Positions 31,711 through 40,759 of a DNA stretch of 64,000 nt are shown one piece after another. The first letter of the stretch is position 1, and the number at the start of each line of letters is the position of its first letter. Made by a program: the position numbers and the translations under genes. Location: the NCBI GenBank assembly GCA_013289615.1, contig JABCZO010000010.1:1-64000 (forward strand), written 5' to 3'. This DNA comes from Gammaproteobacteria bacterium (GTDB lineage: Bacteria; Pseudomonadota; Gammaproteobacteria; Steroidobacterales; Steroidobacteraceae). Below the pieces are notes generated by a model that saw nothing but the letters and a program-made list of their open reading frames with translations, made no database searches and was not told the origin of the DNA.

Positions 31711-33098
31711 ACAAATGCCGCCTGTGGAAGGGTAAAAAAGAACTTCGCGCCGTGGTCAGGTTTGCCCTCTCCCCAGACACGGCCCCCATGACGACCAATC
31801 ACCCGCTGTACAATGGCGAGCCCGACGCCGGAACCTGGAAACTCATTGGCACCATGCAGGCGCTGGAATACCCTGAAAAGCTTGTCCGCATAGCGCATGT
31901 CGAAGCCAGCCCCATTGTCCTTGACGAAATACACGGCCTCTGATCCTTGAATGCAACCGCCGATTTCAATTCGCGGCGCAGCGATCTTGCTCGAGTACTT
32001 GACGGCATTGGCGATCAGATTGACCCACACGTGATGCAGGAGGACGGCGTCGCCACATGCGCTTGGCAGCTCATGCACGAGGATCTGCGGCGCGGTGCCG
32101 GTGTAAGCCGCGAGCACTTCCCGCACGGCTCGCTCCGCGCCCAGCCTGGGATTAATGTTCAGCGCGTCGATGGGCTCTCGACCCAGGCGTGAGAAAGCCA
32201 GCAGGTCATCAATGAGGCGGCCCATTTGCTGCGCGCCGTCACGAACCACAGCGATGTAACGGCGCCCCTCGTCATCAAGTTTCGCTGCATAATCCTCTTG
32301 GAGCATGAGCGCGAAACTGTCGATCGCGCGCAGCGGCGAGCGTAGATCATGCGAGACGCTATAGGAGAAGCTCTCCAGTTCCTTGTTCGAAGTCTGCAAC
32401 TCGATCGTCTTGCGCTCGAGCCTGTCTGCGAGTTTCTGGCGCAGGTGCAACTCGCGCCGCAGTCGAAAAAGACCCAGTCCGACTATCAGAATGACAACTG
32501 CGAGCAGTGCTCCGCACGCGCCGATGAGCCTGCGCTGGCTCAGCTCGTCAGCCAGAAGCCGCTGCCGCAGCAGCGAGCGCTCCTCGCCGGCCATTGCATC
32601 CAGCAAGTCGCGAAGTTGATTGACCTGGCCGCGAGACTGACCGCTCGCAATGAGCCTTTGGGCAACTTCGAAGCCCCCGGTCTGCCGGGCGAGTATCACC
32701 GCATTCATAAACTCAATGCGTGCGACGGCGTGCGAGTTGACAATGGCCAGTCGCTCCTGCTGGGCGCTATTGTCTGCGGTGAGTGTCCCCAGATCATGAA
32801 GGCTGGATTGAAGGTCGGTGATTGCTCGATCGCGTCCGGCCATGCTCGTGGGATCCCCGGTGATCACAAACTCCTGAGCCACGGACAGTGCCTCATCGGA
32901 GGAGGCTTTCGCGTGCTCCACGGTCTCCAGCACGATATGCGTATGATCAACCCAGTGCGTGCTCTGTATAAAGTGCGTCACTGAGTACCAGGCGAGCAAA
33001 GTGACCATGCACATGAGCACGAGGGCTGCGATGAACGCGACAGTGACAGCGTCTTCAATTGACAGTCGGGACACAAGTTTTCTTGCAAGGATTTTCAT
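31707..33098 (-). CDS. CHASE3-type sensor histidine kinase
   Basis: N-terminal TM and CHASE3-like helical region; SYSVSHDLRSPLRAIDSFALMLQEDY H-box; NAVKYSSK, DNGAGFDMRYADKLFRVFQRLHG. Confidence 0.9.
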   Translation of the reverse strand: MKILARKLVSRLSIEDAVTVAFIAALVLMCMVTLLAWYSVTHFIQSTHWVDHTHIVLETVEHAKASSDEALSVAQEFVITGDPTSMAGRDRAITDLQSSLHDLGTLTADNSAQQERLAIVNSHAVARIEFMNAVILARQTGGFEVAQRLIASGQSRGQVNQLRDLLDAMAGEERSLLRQRLLADELSQRRLIGACGALLAVVILIVGLGLFRLRRELHLRQKLADRLERKTIELQTSNKELESFSYSVSHDLRSPLRAIDSFALMLQEDYAAKLDDEGRRYIAVVRDGAQQMGRLIDDLLAFSRLGREPIDALNINPRLGAERAVREVLAAYTGTAPQILVHELPSACGDAVLLHHVWVNLIANAVKYSSKIAAPRIEIGGCIQGSEAVYFVKDNGAGFDMRYADKLFRVFQRLHGANEFPGSGVGLAIVQRVIGRHGGRVWGEGKPDHGAKFFFTLPQAAFV

Positions 33099-33372
33099 TG
33101 TGTCCCAAATCTGGCGCTACAGCCTGAGCGGCTTCGACCGTAGCACGCTCGGGCAAGTCAGGCTCGGACGAGGCAACTACATCCGTGGGGAAAACATGTG
33201 AACACCGTCACACTTTGCTGCGCCTCGTGACGCACCGCTGGAACGGGGCAAATCGCTACATCCCGACCGCTACATCCCGACCGTTGAAATCCTGTCTATT
33301 CCGATGACATCGGTAACGGCTCTGCCCAGGTCTCGCACTGGCGAAGGCGATGCCGTTGGTTCGCCGGGGTCG

Positions 33373-33909
33373 TTACGGTTTCGCGTCCTGCGCTGCAACG
33401 CCGGGCCTGATGCTGCCATCCGGCAGCGGGACCGCGATGGGGGCGACCTGCACCTTGGCGACTCCGATCTTTTGTGTAATCCCGATGTTGTGCGCGGTGG
33501 CAGGCGAAAGATCCACGATCCGGCCCCTTGCGTACGGTCCGCGATCCTGGATCGTGACTACCGCGCTTTGGCCGGTCTCGATGTTGGTCACCTTTGCCGT
33601 TGTACCCAGCGGAAGCGTTCTACTCGCAGCGTTGTCGCCGTTCGGATCCATGTTGGTGCCGTCGGCCATCTGTCGACCTGCAAACATGTTCGCGTAGAAC
33701 GAAGCCACGCCGACTCGCTTGCGACCCGATAGGTCCGGCTGCGGCTTCGCAGCGGCTGCGGATATGCGTGGCGGCTCTGCGTCCTGCGATGTGGCGCTCG
33801 CCGCGGCAACGGGATCAGGTGCACACCCGGGCGCACCGACCGTGACAGCGCTTAGCAGCAGAATCATTGCAACAGGATTCAATTTGGAACGCTCCGCCAT
33901 TGGGTCCAC
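33373..33909 (-). CDS. RlpA-like double-psi beta-barrel lipoprotein
   Basis: GVASFYANMFAGRQMADGTNMDPNGDNAASRTLPLGTTAKVTNIETGQSAVVTIQDRGPYARGRIVDLSPATA. Confidence 0.85.
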   Translation of the reverse strand: MDPMAERSKLNPVAMILLLSAVTVGAPGCAPDPVAAASATSQDAEPPRISAAAAKPQPDLSGRKRVGVASFYANMFAGRQMADGTNMDPNGDNAASRTLPLGTTAKVTNIETGQSAVVTIQDRGPYARGRIVDLSPATAHNIGITQKIGVAKVQVAPIAVPLPDGSIRPGVAAQDAKP

Positions 33910-34031
33910 GTTGCCTCACGACGAGACCTTATTGATGCACAGGCCCGCAGAACGGGTGATGCGCCGAGACCGGCGCCCCCAACTTGGGATAATCGGCCTT
34001 CGACCCACCGTAGTCTGTACGCCGGCGCGCA

Positions 34032-34358
34032 TTGGTGAGCCGCGTCGGTGGAGCCGACGTTTTCGGCGATGGCACGGTGGTCATGTTAAGCACTCCTGGC
34101 CATACGCCAGGACATCACGCTTTGCTGGTTCGCCTGAAGAACACCGGAAACGTGCTGCTCACCGGCGATCTGGCTCACTTCCGCGAGAACTACGATAACA
34201 ATCAGGTTCCGAGCTGGAACACGAGTCGCGCGGACACGCTGGCCTCTTTGGACAGGTTCAAACAGATCGCCCGTAACTTGAAAGCCGTGGTCGACGGCCA
34301 CCACCTGAATTTTCTCGATTCAAACGGCTACGTGGTCGAGCTCCGCGAGCGGTCTTGA
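34032..34358 (+). pseudogene. MBL-fold (N-acyl homoserine lactonase-type) hydrolase, N-terminally truncated
   Basis: DVFGDGTVVMLSTPGHTPGHHALLVRLKNTGNVLLTGDLAHFRENYDNNQVPSWNTSRADTLASLDRF present, N-terminal HxHxDH part absent. Confidence 0.75.
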
Positions 34359-34387
34359 GGCGGCGGGCACCCTCACTTTGCCATCGA

Positions 34388-34453
34388 GAAGAAATACCCT
34401 GGCTGCGGCGATATCACTGGCGATGTCGGCGACACACGCTCAAGGAGTTTGAG
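34388..34453 (+). repeat. Dispersed repeat / coding relic, copy B
   Basis: GAAGAAATACCCTGGCTGCGGCGATATCACTGGCGATGTCGGCGACACACGCTCAAGGAGTTTGAG; near-identical to 12818-12880 apart from a 2-nt insertion and a few substitutions. Confidence 0.8.
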
Positions 34454-34542
34454 ACCATTCCTGTCGCGATTCCCGCGTCGGTGCGGCGATAATCATCAAT
34501 TATGTTGACTATCAGCCTAATCATTGATATTAATCAGTCACG

Positions 34543-34992
34543 GTGAATATCGCATCAACGCTTCGAATCTCCCCTCAGTCTGTCGCTGCGGACGGCAGCG
34601 ATGCGGAGGGCGCCGACGAGGCGCGGCTCGACCTGGTGTTTCAGGCCCTGAGCGACCCGATCCGACGCAGCATCCTGCAGCAGCTCGACGGGCAGGCGTT
34701 GCTGGTGTCCGAGCTCGCAGCCCCGTTCGATATCTCGCTCCAGGGCGTCTCGCGTCATATCCAGGTTCTGGTCCGCGCGGGACTGGTGCAGCAGGAACGC
34801 AGTGGGCGCATCAGCCGTTGCAGCCTCGATGTGGGTCCGCTCCTCGATGCCGCCCTGTGGCTGAACCGCTATACCAAGTACTGGCAGGAGCAATTCGACG
34901 TGCTGTCGGCGACCCTGGCGCAGATCGACGAGCGGCGCGCCGCCGAAACCACACCCTCAAACAAGCGCGCACGCCCTGCGCGGCGCAAATGA
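34543..34992 (+). CDS. ArsR-family regulator
   Basis: LDLVFQALSDPIRRSILQQLDGQALLVSELAAPFDISLQGVSRHIQVLVRAGLVQQERSGRISRCSL. Confidence 0.9.
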   Translation: MNIASTLRISPQSVAADGSDAEGADEARLDLVFQALSDPIRRSILQQLDGQALLVSELAAPFDISLQGVSRHIQVLVRAGLVQQERSGRISRCSLDVGPLLDAALWLNRYTKYWQEQFDVLSATLAQIDERRAAETTPSNKRARPARRK

Positions 34993-35026
34993 CGGGCAAT
35001 GAAATGACACATGAAGGAGTGTCGGC

Positions 35027-35734
35027 ATGACTAACCACAGCATCGTATCTCGGGACCAATGGGTCAGCGCTCGCCGCCGGTTATTGGCCAAGGAAAAAGA
35101 GTTCCTTAGGCTGCGCGATCAACTGAGCAGCGAGCGGCGCGAACTGCCGTGGGAGCGAGTGGACAAGCAGTATGTGTTCGAAGGACCCGCGGGCGAGGAG
35201 ACTCTCGCGGATTTATTCGCGCGGCGCAATCAGCTCATCGTCTATCACTTCATGTTCGCTCCGGAATGGGAGGCGGGTTGTAAGAGCTGCTCGTTCTGGG
35301 CGGACAACTACAATGGCATCGTCCCGCATTTGAACCAGCGCGACGTGTCGCTGGCAGCCATTTCGCGCGCGCCGCTGTCGAAGCTGCAAGCCTTCGCCGC
35401 ACGCATGGGCTGGACCTTCAAGTGGGTTTCCTCGGCGAACACGGATTTCAACTATGACTACCAGGTGTCCTTCAAGCCGGAGGACGTGGCGCAGGGTACC
35501 GCCGTATACAACTACGCACGCTACGATAAATCGATGACTGACCTGCCGGGCTTCAGCGTGTTTACCAAAGATGAGGCCGGTGCCATCTTCCACACCTACT
35601 CCACCTACGCTCGCGGACTGGACCCGATGAACGCGGCCTACCAACTGCTCGATCTCGTTCCGAAGGGGCGCGACGAAGCAGGCCTTCCTAATCCCATGTC
35701 CTGGGTCAAGCTGCGCGATCTCTACGCCAGATGA
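35027..35734 (+). CDS. DUF899 family protein
   Basis: ELPWERVDKQYVFEGPAGEETLADLFARRNQLIVYHFMFAPEWEAGCKSCSFWADNYNG...FHTYSTYARGLDPMNAAYQLLDLVPKGRDE. Confidence 0.9.
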   Translation: MTNHSIVSRDQWVSARRRLLAKEKEFLRLRDQLSSERRELPWERVDKQYVFEGPAGEETLADLFARRNQLIVYHFMFAPEWEAGCKSCSFWADNYNGIVPHLNQRDVSLAAISRAPLSKLQAFAARMGWTFKWVSSANTDFNYDYQVSFKPEDVAQGTAVYNYARYDKSMTDLPGFSVFTKDEAGAIFHTYSTYARGLDPMNAAYQLLDLVPKGRDEAGLPNPMSWVKLRDLYAR

Positions 35735-35760
35735 AGTCGGATCAGTCGAGGACCGCCACG

Positions 35761-36330
35761 ATGAACTACACCGCCGGGTCGGAAAAGTTGAGTTCCTATC
35801 GCCGCCAGATCGCCGACATCCGCCAGAAAATGCGCACGACGCTGGCGGCGGTCGAGCCGCAGGTAGTAGCTGATTATGAATTCAAAACACCCGAGGGCAC
35901 GGTACGATTGTCAGAGCTGTTCGGTAGCCACGCCGATCTCATGGTTGTGCATAACATGGGTTCTTCCTGCCCAAGTTGCACTCTCTGGGCCGACGGTTAC
36001 AACGGCGTTCATCATCATGTGCTCACGCGGACTGCATTTGTGGTGTCGAGCCCCGACACTCCCGCCGCGCAGCAGAAATTTGCCGAGAGCCGCGGCTGGA
36101 AATTCCGCATGGTGAGCCACATGGGGACGACCTTCGCGGCGGATATGGGCTATCGCTCAGGCCACGGCGGCTGGCGGCCGGGCATCTCGGTGTTCAAACT
36201 CGCGGGACAGAAAATCCTGCGCGTGTCCGATGCGGCATGGAGCCCCGGCGATGATTTCTGTACCCTATGGCACTTCTTCGATCTGCTGCCCGAGGGCGCA
36301 GCGGGCTGGTCGCCAAAACTGAGCTATTAG
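35761..36330 (+). CDS. DUF899-like thioredoxin-fold protein
   Basis: LSELFGSHADLMVVHNMGSSCPSCTLWADGYNGVHHHVLTRTAFVVSSPDTPAAQQKFAESRGWKFRMVSH. Confidence 0.8.
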   Translation: MNYTAGSEKLSSYRRQIADIRQKMRTTLAAVEPQVVADYEFKTPEGTVRLSELFGSHADLMVVHNMGSSCPSCTLWADGYNGVHHHVLTRTAFVVSSPDTPAAQQKFAESRGWKFRMVSHMGTTFAADMGYRSGHGGWRPGISVFKLAGQKILRVSDAAWSPGDDFCTLWHFFDLLPEGAAGWSPKLSY

Positions 36331-36344
36331 TAGCCAAGTTTGCC

Positions 36345-36602
36345 ATGTGTCCCCTGTGCATCGGAACTGCCACCCTGCTTGTCTCGAGCGGCACATCCGC
36401 TGGCGCGCTTGCGGCCCTGCTACTCAGGCGCCGTGCCGGCAAGAACGGGTCGCTCGCCCCACCCACGGACAGATCGACGGGCGGTGCTCGCCGAACTGCA
36501 GGCAGCATTCGAGAATGCGGTCATACGGCGAACCACGACCGGCAAACTAGACCGGACGTGACTCCTACGGTTCGACGCACCAACATGTCATCTGCTCGCT
36601 GA
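36345..36602 (+). CDS. Small CPxC-containing membrane protein (candidate)
   Basis: MCPLCIGTATLLVSSGTSAGALAALLLRRRAGKNG...; one TM plus CxxC, directly downstream of the DUF899 pair. Confidence 0.45.
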   Translation: MCPLCIGTATLLVSSGTSAGALAALLLRRRAGKNGSLAPPTDRSTGGARRTAGSIRECGHTANHDRQTRPDVTPTVRRTNMSSAR

Positions 36603-36730
36603 ACTCCAGGGGCGTCGCGATGGATACTCTAGTTCCGCCTATCGTCTGCGCCTGAGCGCGCGTTCACAGAAACGGTTCAATTAATCCCGCCGGGGCGCCA
36701 AGTGCGCCCACGCCCGCAGCGCGCAAGGTG

Positions 36731-37588
36731 CTACTGCATGCGCTGGATGTCGCCCGGAGGTATGTGTTGGAAATCCGAGGGATCGTGGCGCGAGACTTCG
36801 CGGCTGTTTTCCAGCACCATCTCGACATTGAGCGATAGCTCGACCACCTGGTTGTCGAGCCTGTTGGCATCGGGCTTCGGAACCGCGGCCACCGCGTCAC
36901 GCCACGCCTTTTCGATCTCCTGCTGTGCATCCACCACCGGCTTGCGCAGCGTGGAACCGGTGGGCGCATCGCCGAGCCTGACATGGGGCGTCGCGCGTAT
37001 ATGCATTTCTGCGCTCGCAGGGCTGAATTCGACGATCACGGCAGCAGGACTGCCCAGGAATGCGGCCCGGGGCAGCGTTTCTCGCAGCAGCTCGGCGGCC
37101 AAGCCGCTCACCGTGCAGGCATAGCCGAGCGAATAGCGCGACGATCGGGCCTGGGGATCGAGCCCCCCGGTGACACGGCACAGATCGCCGGCGCGTTCAT
37201 AACTCTACTCGGTTCCAGTGCCGAGTCCGACCTTGGTCGCGTAGTCGAGCGCGGCGCTCTTGTCGCCCAGGTCGGCGGCGCGCGCGAAGAAATCAGTCGC
37301 TGCCACCGGATCCTTCTTCACGCAGATTCCCTCGTCAAGCATGCGCCCCGCCAGAAACGCCGTCTGGTCATCGTTCGAATTCACGATGGGATTCACCAGC
37401 TTGACCGCCGCGTTGCAATCCCCAAGCCTGACCGCGACGATAAGCGGATGTGACGATAAGGCGGTCGCCGACGCCAGCCTCGTCAGGCCCAGGCCGAGCG
37501 CGATCGCGGCCAAGCCCCCGCCCCAAAGCATATTCTTCAGGCGATGCAAGGCGTTGGTCGTTTCGCCGGTTGACGGCATCGCGTGCAA
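36731..37588 (-). pseudogene. Sel1-like repeat protein interrupted by a single in-frame TAG
   Basis: ORFs 37205-37588 and 36731-37111 are in the same frame (93 nt = 31 codons between them); ...LGTGTE-TAG-SYERAGDLCRVTGGLDPQARSSRYSLGYACTVSGLAAELL...; amber at 37205-37207. Confidence 0.65.
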
Positions 37589-37803
37589 GTATGTGGCTAC
37601 CCGATAAGCGCCGCAACATCGCGACCTGCCGGCTGCGCACGGCCGCCGTTACAGCTGTCGGACTGCCTGCCAGATGCTCTGCCCTGTTGCCGGATGATCG
37701 CAGCCAGCTATGCTTGCACCTGCGATAGTCGCGTAACGAATTGATTTAAGGCGCTCTGATTTAAGAATAGTCTTCGATGCCTTCAGGCAAGAGGGACACG
37801 GCC

Positions 37804-38529
37804 ATGCCTATTCGTGCACTGGTGTTCGATGCCTATGGGACGCTCTACGATGTGCAATCGGTAAGAGGTGTCGCCACCGAGCTATGCGGCGACAAGGGCG
37901 AGATCATTACCCAGCTGTGGCGTCTGAAGCAGCTTGAATACACCTGGCTTCGCAGCCTGATGAGGTCGTACCAGGATTTCTGGCTGGTCACGCGCGCTGC
38001 TCTGGAGTTTTCCCTGGCGAGCGTCGGCATCGCGCCAGCCGCCGCGCTCTGCGATCGGCTCATGAGCAGTTACCTGCATCTCGATCTGTATGAGGAGGTT
38101 CTAAGGGCAGTTGCGTTGCTTGGTGACTATAAACTCGCGATCCTTTCGAACGGCAGCCCCACTATGCTCGATGCGCTGGTCAACTCCTCTGCAGTCGCCG
38201 GCTGCTTTGCCGACGTCATCAGTGTCGATCGAGTGAGGCAGTTCAAGCCCGAGCCGGCCTGTTATGCGCTGGTCGAACCGGCCCTGGGGGTCGCGACAGC
38301 AGAGGTGCTGTTCATCTCGTCGAACGGATTCGACGTTGCCGGCGCGAAGCGCTATGGCTTCCAGGTGGCTTGGGTCGAACGCGGCGGCGCGGCGCCGCCG
38401 CCGGAGAATTCTGTCGTAGGGCCCGCCGAGTTTTACCGGATGATTCGTGGCCGCGCCGAACAGCTCGGTTATGAGCCTGACTACCGCGTTACGCGCCTGA
38501 CCGACCTTGCGCCACTGGTCGGCAGGTAG
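37804..38529 (+). CDS. Haloacid dehalogenase type II (HAD family)
   Basis: MPIRALVFDAYGTLYDVQSV..., LAILSNGSPTMLDAL, VRQFKPEPACYALV, FISSNGFDVAGAKRYGF. Confidence 0.92.
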   Translation: MPIRALVFDAYGTLYDVQSVRGVATELCGDKGEIITQLWRLKQLEYTWLRSLMRSYQDFWLVTRAALEFSLASVGIAPAAALCDRLMSSYLHLDLYEEVLRAVALLGDYKLAILSNGSPTMLDALVNSSAVAGCFADVISVDRVRQFKPEPACYALVEPALGVATAEVLFISSNGFDVAGAKRYGFQVAWVERGGAAPPPENSVVGPAEFYRMIRGRAEQLGYEPDYRVTRLTDLAPLVGR

Positions 38530-38538
38530 CCGCAGCTT

Positions 38539-40478
38539 TTGCTGCGGGGGGATAGGTCAATGACGAGCCGCTATTTTGAAGTCTATGCAGAGTGGATGGC
38601 CGATCCGCACGCCTTTTGGGCCAAGGCGGCGTCGGCAATAGACTGGTTCAGGAAACCTGTGCGCATTTTCGACTCGCAGCAGGGTCCCTACGGACGCTGG
38701 TTTCCCGACGCGACCTGCAACACCTGCTTTAATGCGCTCGATCGTCACGTCGCCGCCGGACGCGGCCATCAGGCTGCCATCCTCTACGATAGCCCGCTCG
38801 CCGCGGCCAAGCAGCGAATCAGTTATTCCGAGCTGCTGGATGAGGTCGCAACGCTCGCCGCGGTGCTTGGCGATTTTGGCGTCGGAAAGGGCGATCGGGT
38901 CATCCTGTACATGCCGATGGTCCCCGAAGCGGTCGCCGCGATGCTCGCCTGCGCGCGCATCGGCGCCATTCATTCCGTGGTGTTCGGCGGCTTTGCGGCC
39001 AAGGAGCTGGCGACTCGCATCGACGATGCCGGCCCAAAGCTCATCCTGACCGCTTCCTGCGGACTCGAGCCAGGGCGCATCATCCCGTATCAACCCTTGC
39101 TCGATCGGGCCATCGAGCTTGCCAGGCACAAGCCGCGCGCGTGCCTGGTGCTGCAGCGCCCGCAGCGCGAAGCGACGTTCAAGCCCGGTCGCGATCATGA
39201 TTGGGCAAGCACGATCGCGGCCGCCAAGGCGGGGGCAAGCGAGCGGCTTGCGTAGAGCTCGCCGCCACTGATCCGCTCTATATCCTCTATACCTCCGGGA
39301 CCACCGGCATCCCCAAGGGGGTGGTGCGCGACAACGGCGGGCATATGGTCGCGCTCAAATGGTCGATGGACAATATCTACGCGGTGAAGCCTGGCGAGAC
39401 GTTCTGGACGGCTTCCGACATCGGTTGGGTAGTCGGCCATTCCTATATCGTCTACGCACCGCTGCTGCAGGGCTGCACCAGCGTTCTGTATGAAGGCAAG
39501 CCAGTTGGCACGCCGGACGCCGGCGCTTTCTGGCGCGTCATTGAGGAATATCGAGTGGTCAGCTTCTTCACCGCGCCGACCGCCTTTCGCGCGGTGCGAC
39601 GCGAAGACCCGCAAGCGGCGTTGCTGAAACGACATTCGATCCGCTCGCTGCGCGCCCTGTTTCTGGCGGGCGAGCGCGCCGATCCGGACACGGTCGCCTG
39701 GGCCGAGCGCGTACTCGGCATTCCCGTCATCGATAACTGGTGGCAGACGGAAACCGGTTGGCCGATCGCTGCCAACCCGATCGGCCTTGGCCTGTTGCCG
39801 GTCAAACGCGGATCGCCGAGCGTGCCGATGCCCGGCTACGACATCGCGATCGTCGATGATGCCGCCAGGCCGGTTACCAGCGGCACCATGGGCTCACTTG
39901 TCATCAGACTGCCGCTGCCGCCGGGCGCGCTGCCAACTCTATACGGCCAGGACCAGCGCATGATCGAATCCTACCTCAGCGAATTCCCGGGCTTTTACAA
40001 GACCTCGGACGCGGGGTTCAGGGACTCGGACGGCTACCTCACGATTCTCGGGCGCACCGATGACATCATCAATGTCGCTGGCCATCGGCTGTCGACCGGT
40101 GGCATCGAGGAGGTGCTCGCCGCTCATCCGGACGTCGCCGAATGCGCGGTTCTGGGTATCAGGGATGAGATCAAGGGCGAGCGGCCTTGCGGCTTTTTCG
40201 TCCTCAAGGCCGGCGTGCTGCGTCCCGCGGCGCTCATCGAACAGGAGATCGTCGCACTGGTGCGCGACAAAATCGGTCCGGTTGCCGCCTTCAGACTCGC
40301 CATTGCAGTGAATCGCCTGCCCAAGACCAGATCTGGAAAAATCCTGCGCGGAACGATCAAGAAAATCGCGGATGGTGAGCCTTGGACGATCCCGGCTACG
40401 ATCGACGACGCCAGCGTGCTCGACGAGATCTGCGCCGCACTGAACGGCAAGGGGATTGCAACCGGGGCCCCGGATTGA
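38539..40478 (+). pseudogene. prpE: Propionyl-CoA synthetase-like acyl-CoA ligase, split by one frameshift
   Basis: N-half 38539-39255 (NTCFNALDRHV, SVVFGGFAAKEL) and C-half 39201-40478 (YILYTSGTTGIPKGVVRDNGGH, WWQTETGWPI) in different frames; one extra G in the 39231-39235 G-run would restore ...AAAKAGGKRAACVELAATDPLYILYTSG. Confidence 0.8.
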
Positions 40479-40726
40479 ACCGCACGGCGCCTGCTGGCGG
40501 TGCGCTGCGCCACAGCCTGAAGCAGCGGCACATGACGATGATCGCCTTCGGCGGCGTCATCGGCGCCGGCCTGTTCGTCGGCAGCGGCGTGGTCATCAGG
40601 GCGACAGGACCCGCGGCGATCGTCTCGTTCCTCATCACCGGACTTCTGGTGGTGCTGGTGATGCGCGACGTCGGCGCGAGCCCATCCCGACGCCGGCAGG
40701 CGCGCGGCTCTCCGAGCAGCGCGTAG
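40475..40726 (+). pseudogene. Amino-acid permease N-terminal fragment
   Basis: LRHSLKQRHMTMIAFGGVIGAGLFVGSGVVIRATGPAAIVSFLITGLLVVLVMR, then unrelated sequence; only first TM segments remain. Confidence 0.75.
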
Positions 40727-40759
40727 TGGAACCCGAGGCGCTCTGCGATCGGTCGCGCC

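Noticed and set aside
33254-33281. Tandem 14-nt repeat CGCTACATCCCGAC x2
   Set aside because: Only two copies in a short intergenic spacer; no evidence of function or of a CRISPR-like array.
37205-37207. Recoding of the in-frame stop as selenocysteine
   Set aside because: The codon is TAG, not TGA, and no SECIS-like hairpin was evident; a nonsense mutation or sequence error is simpler.
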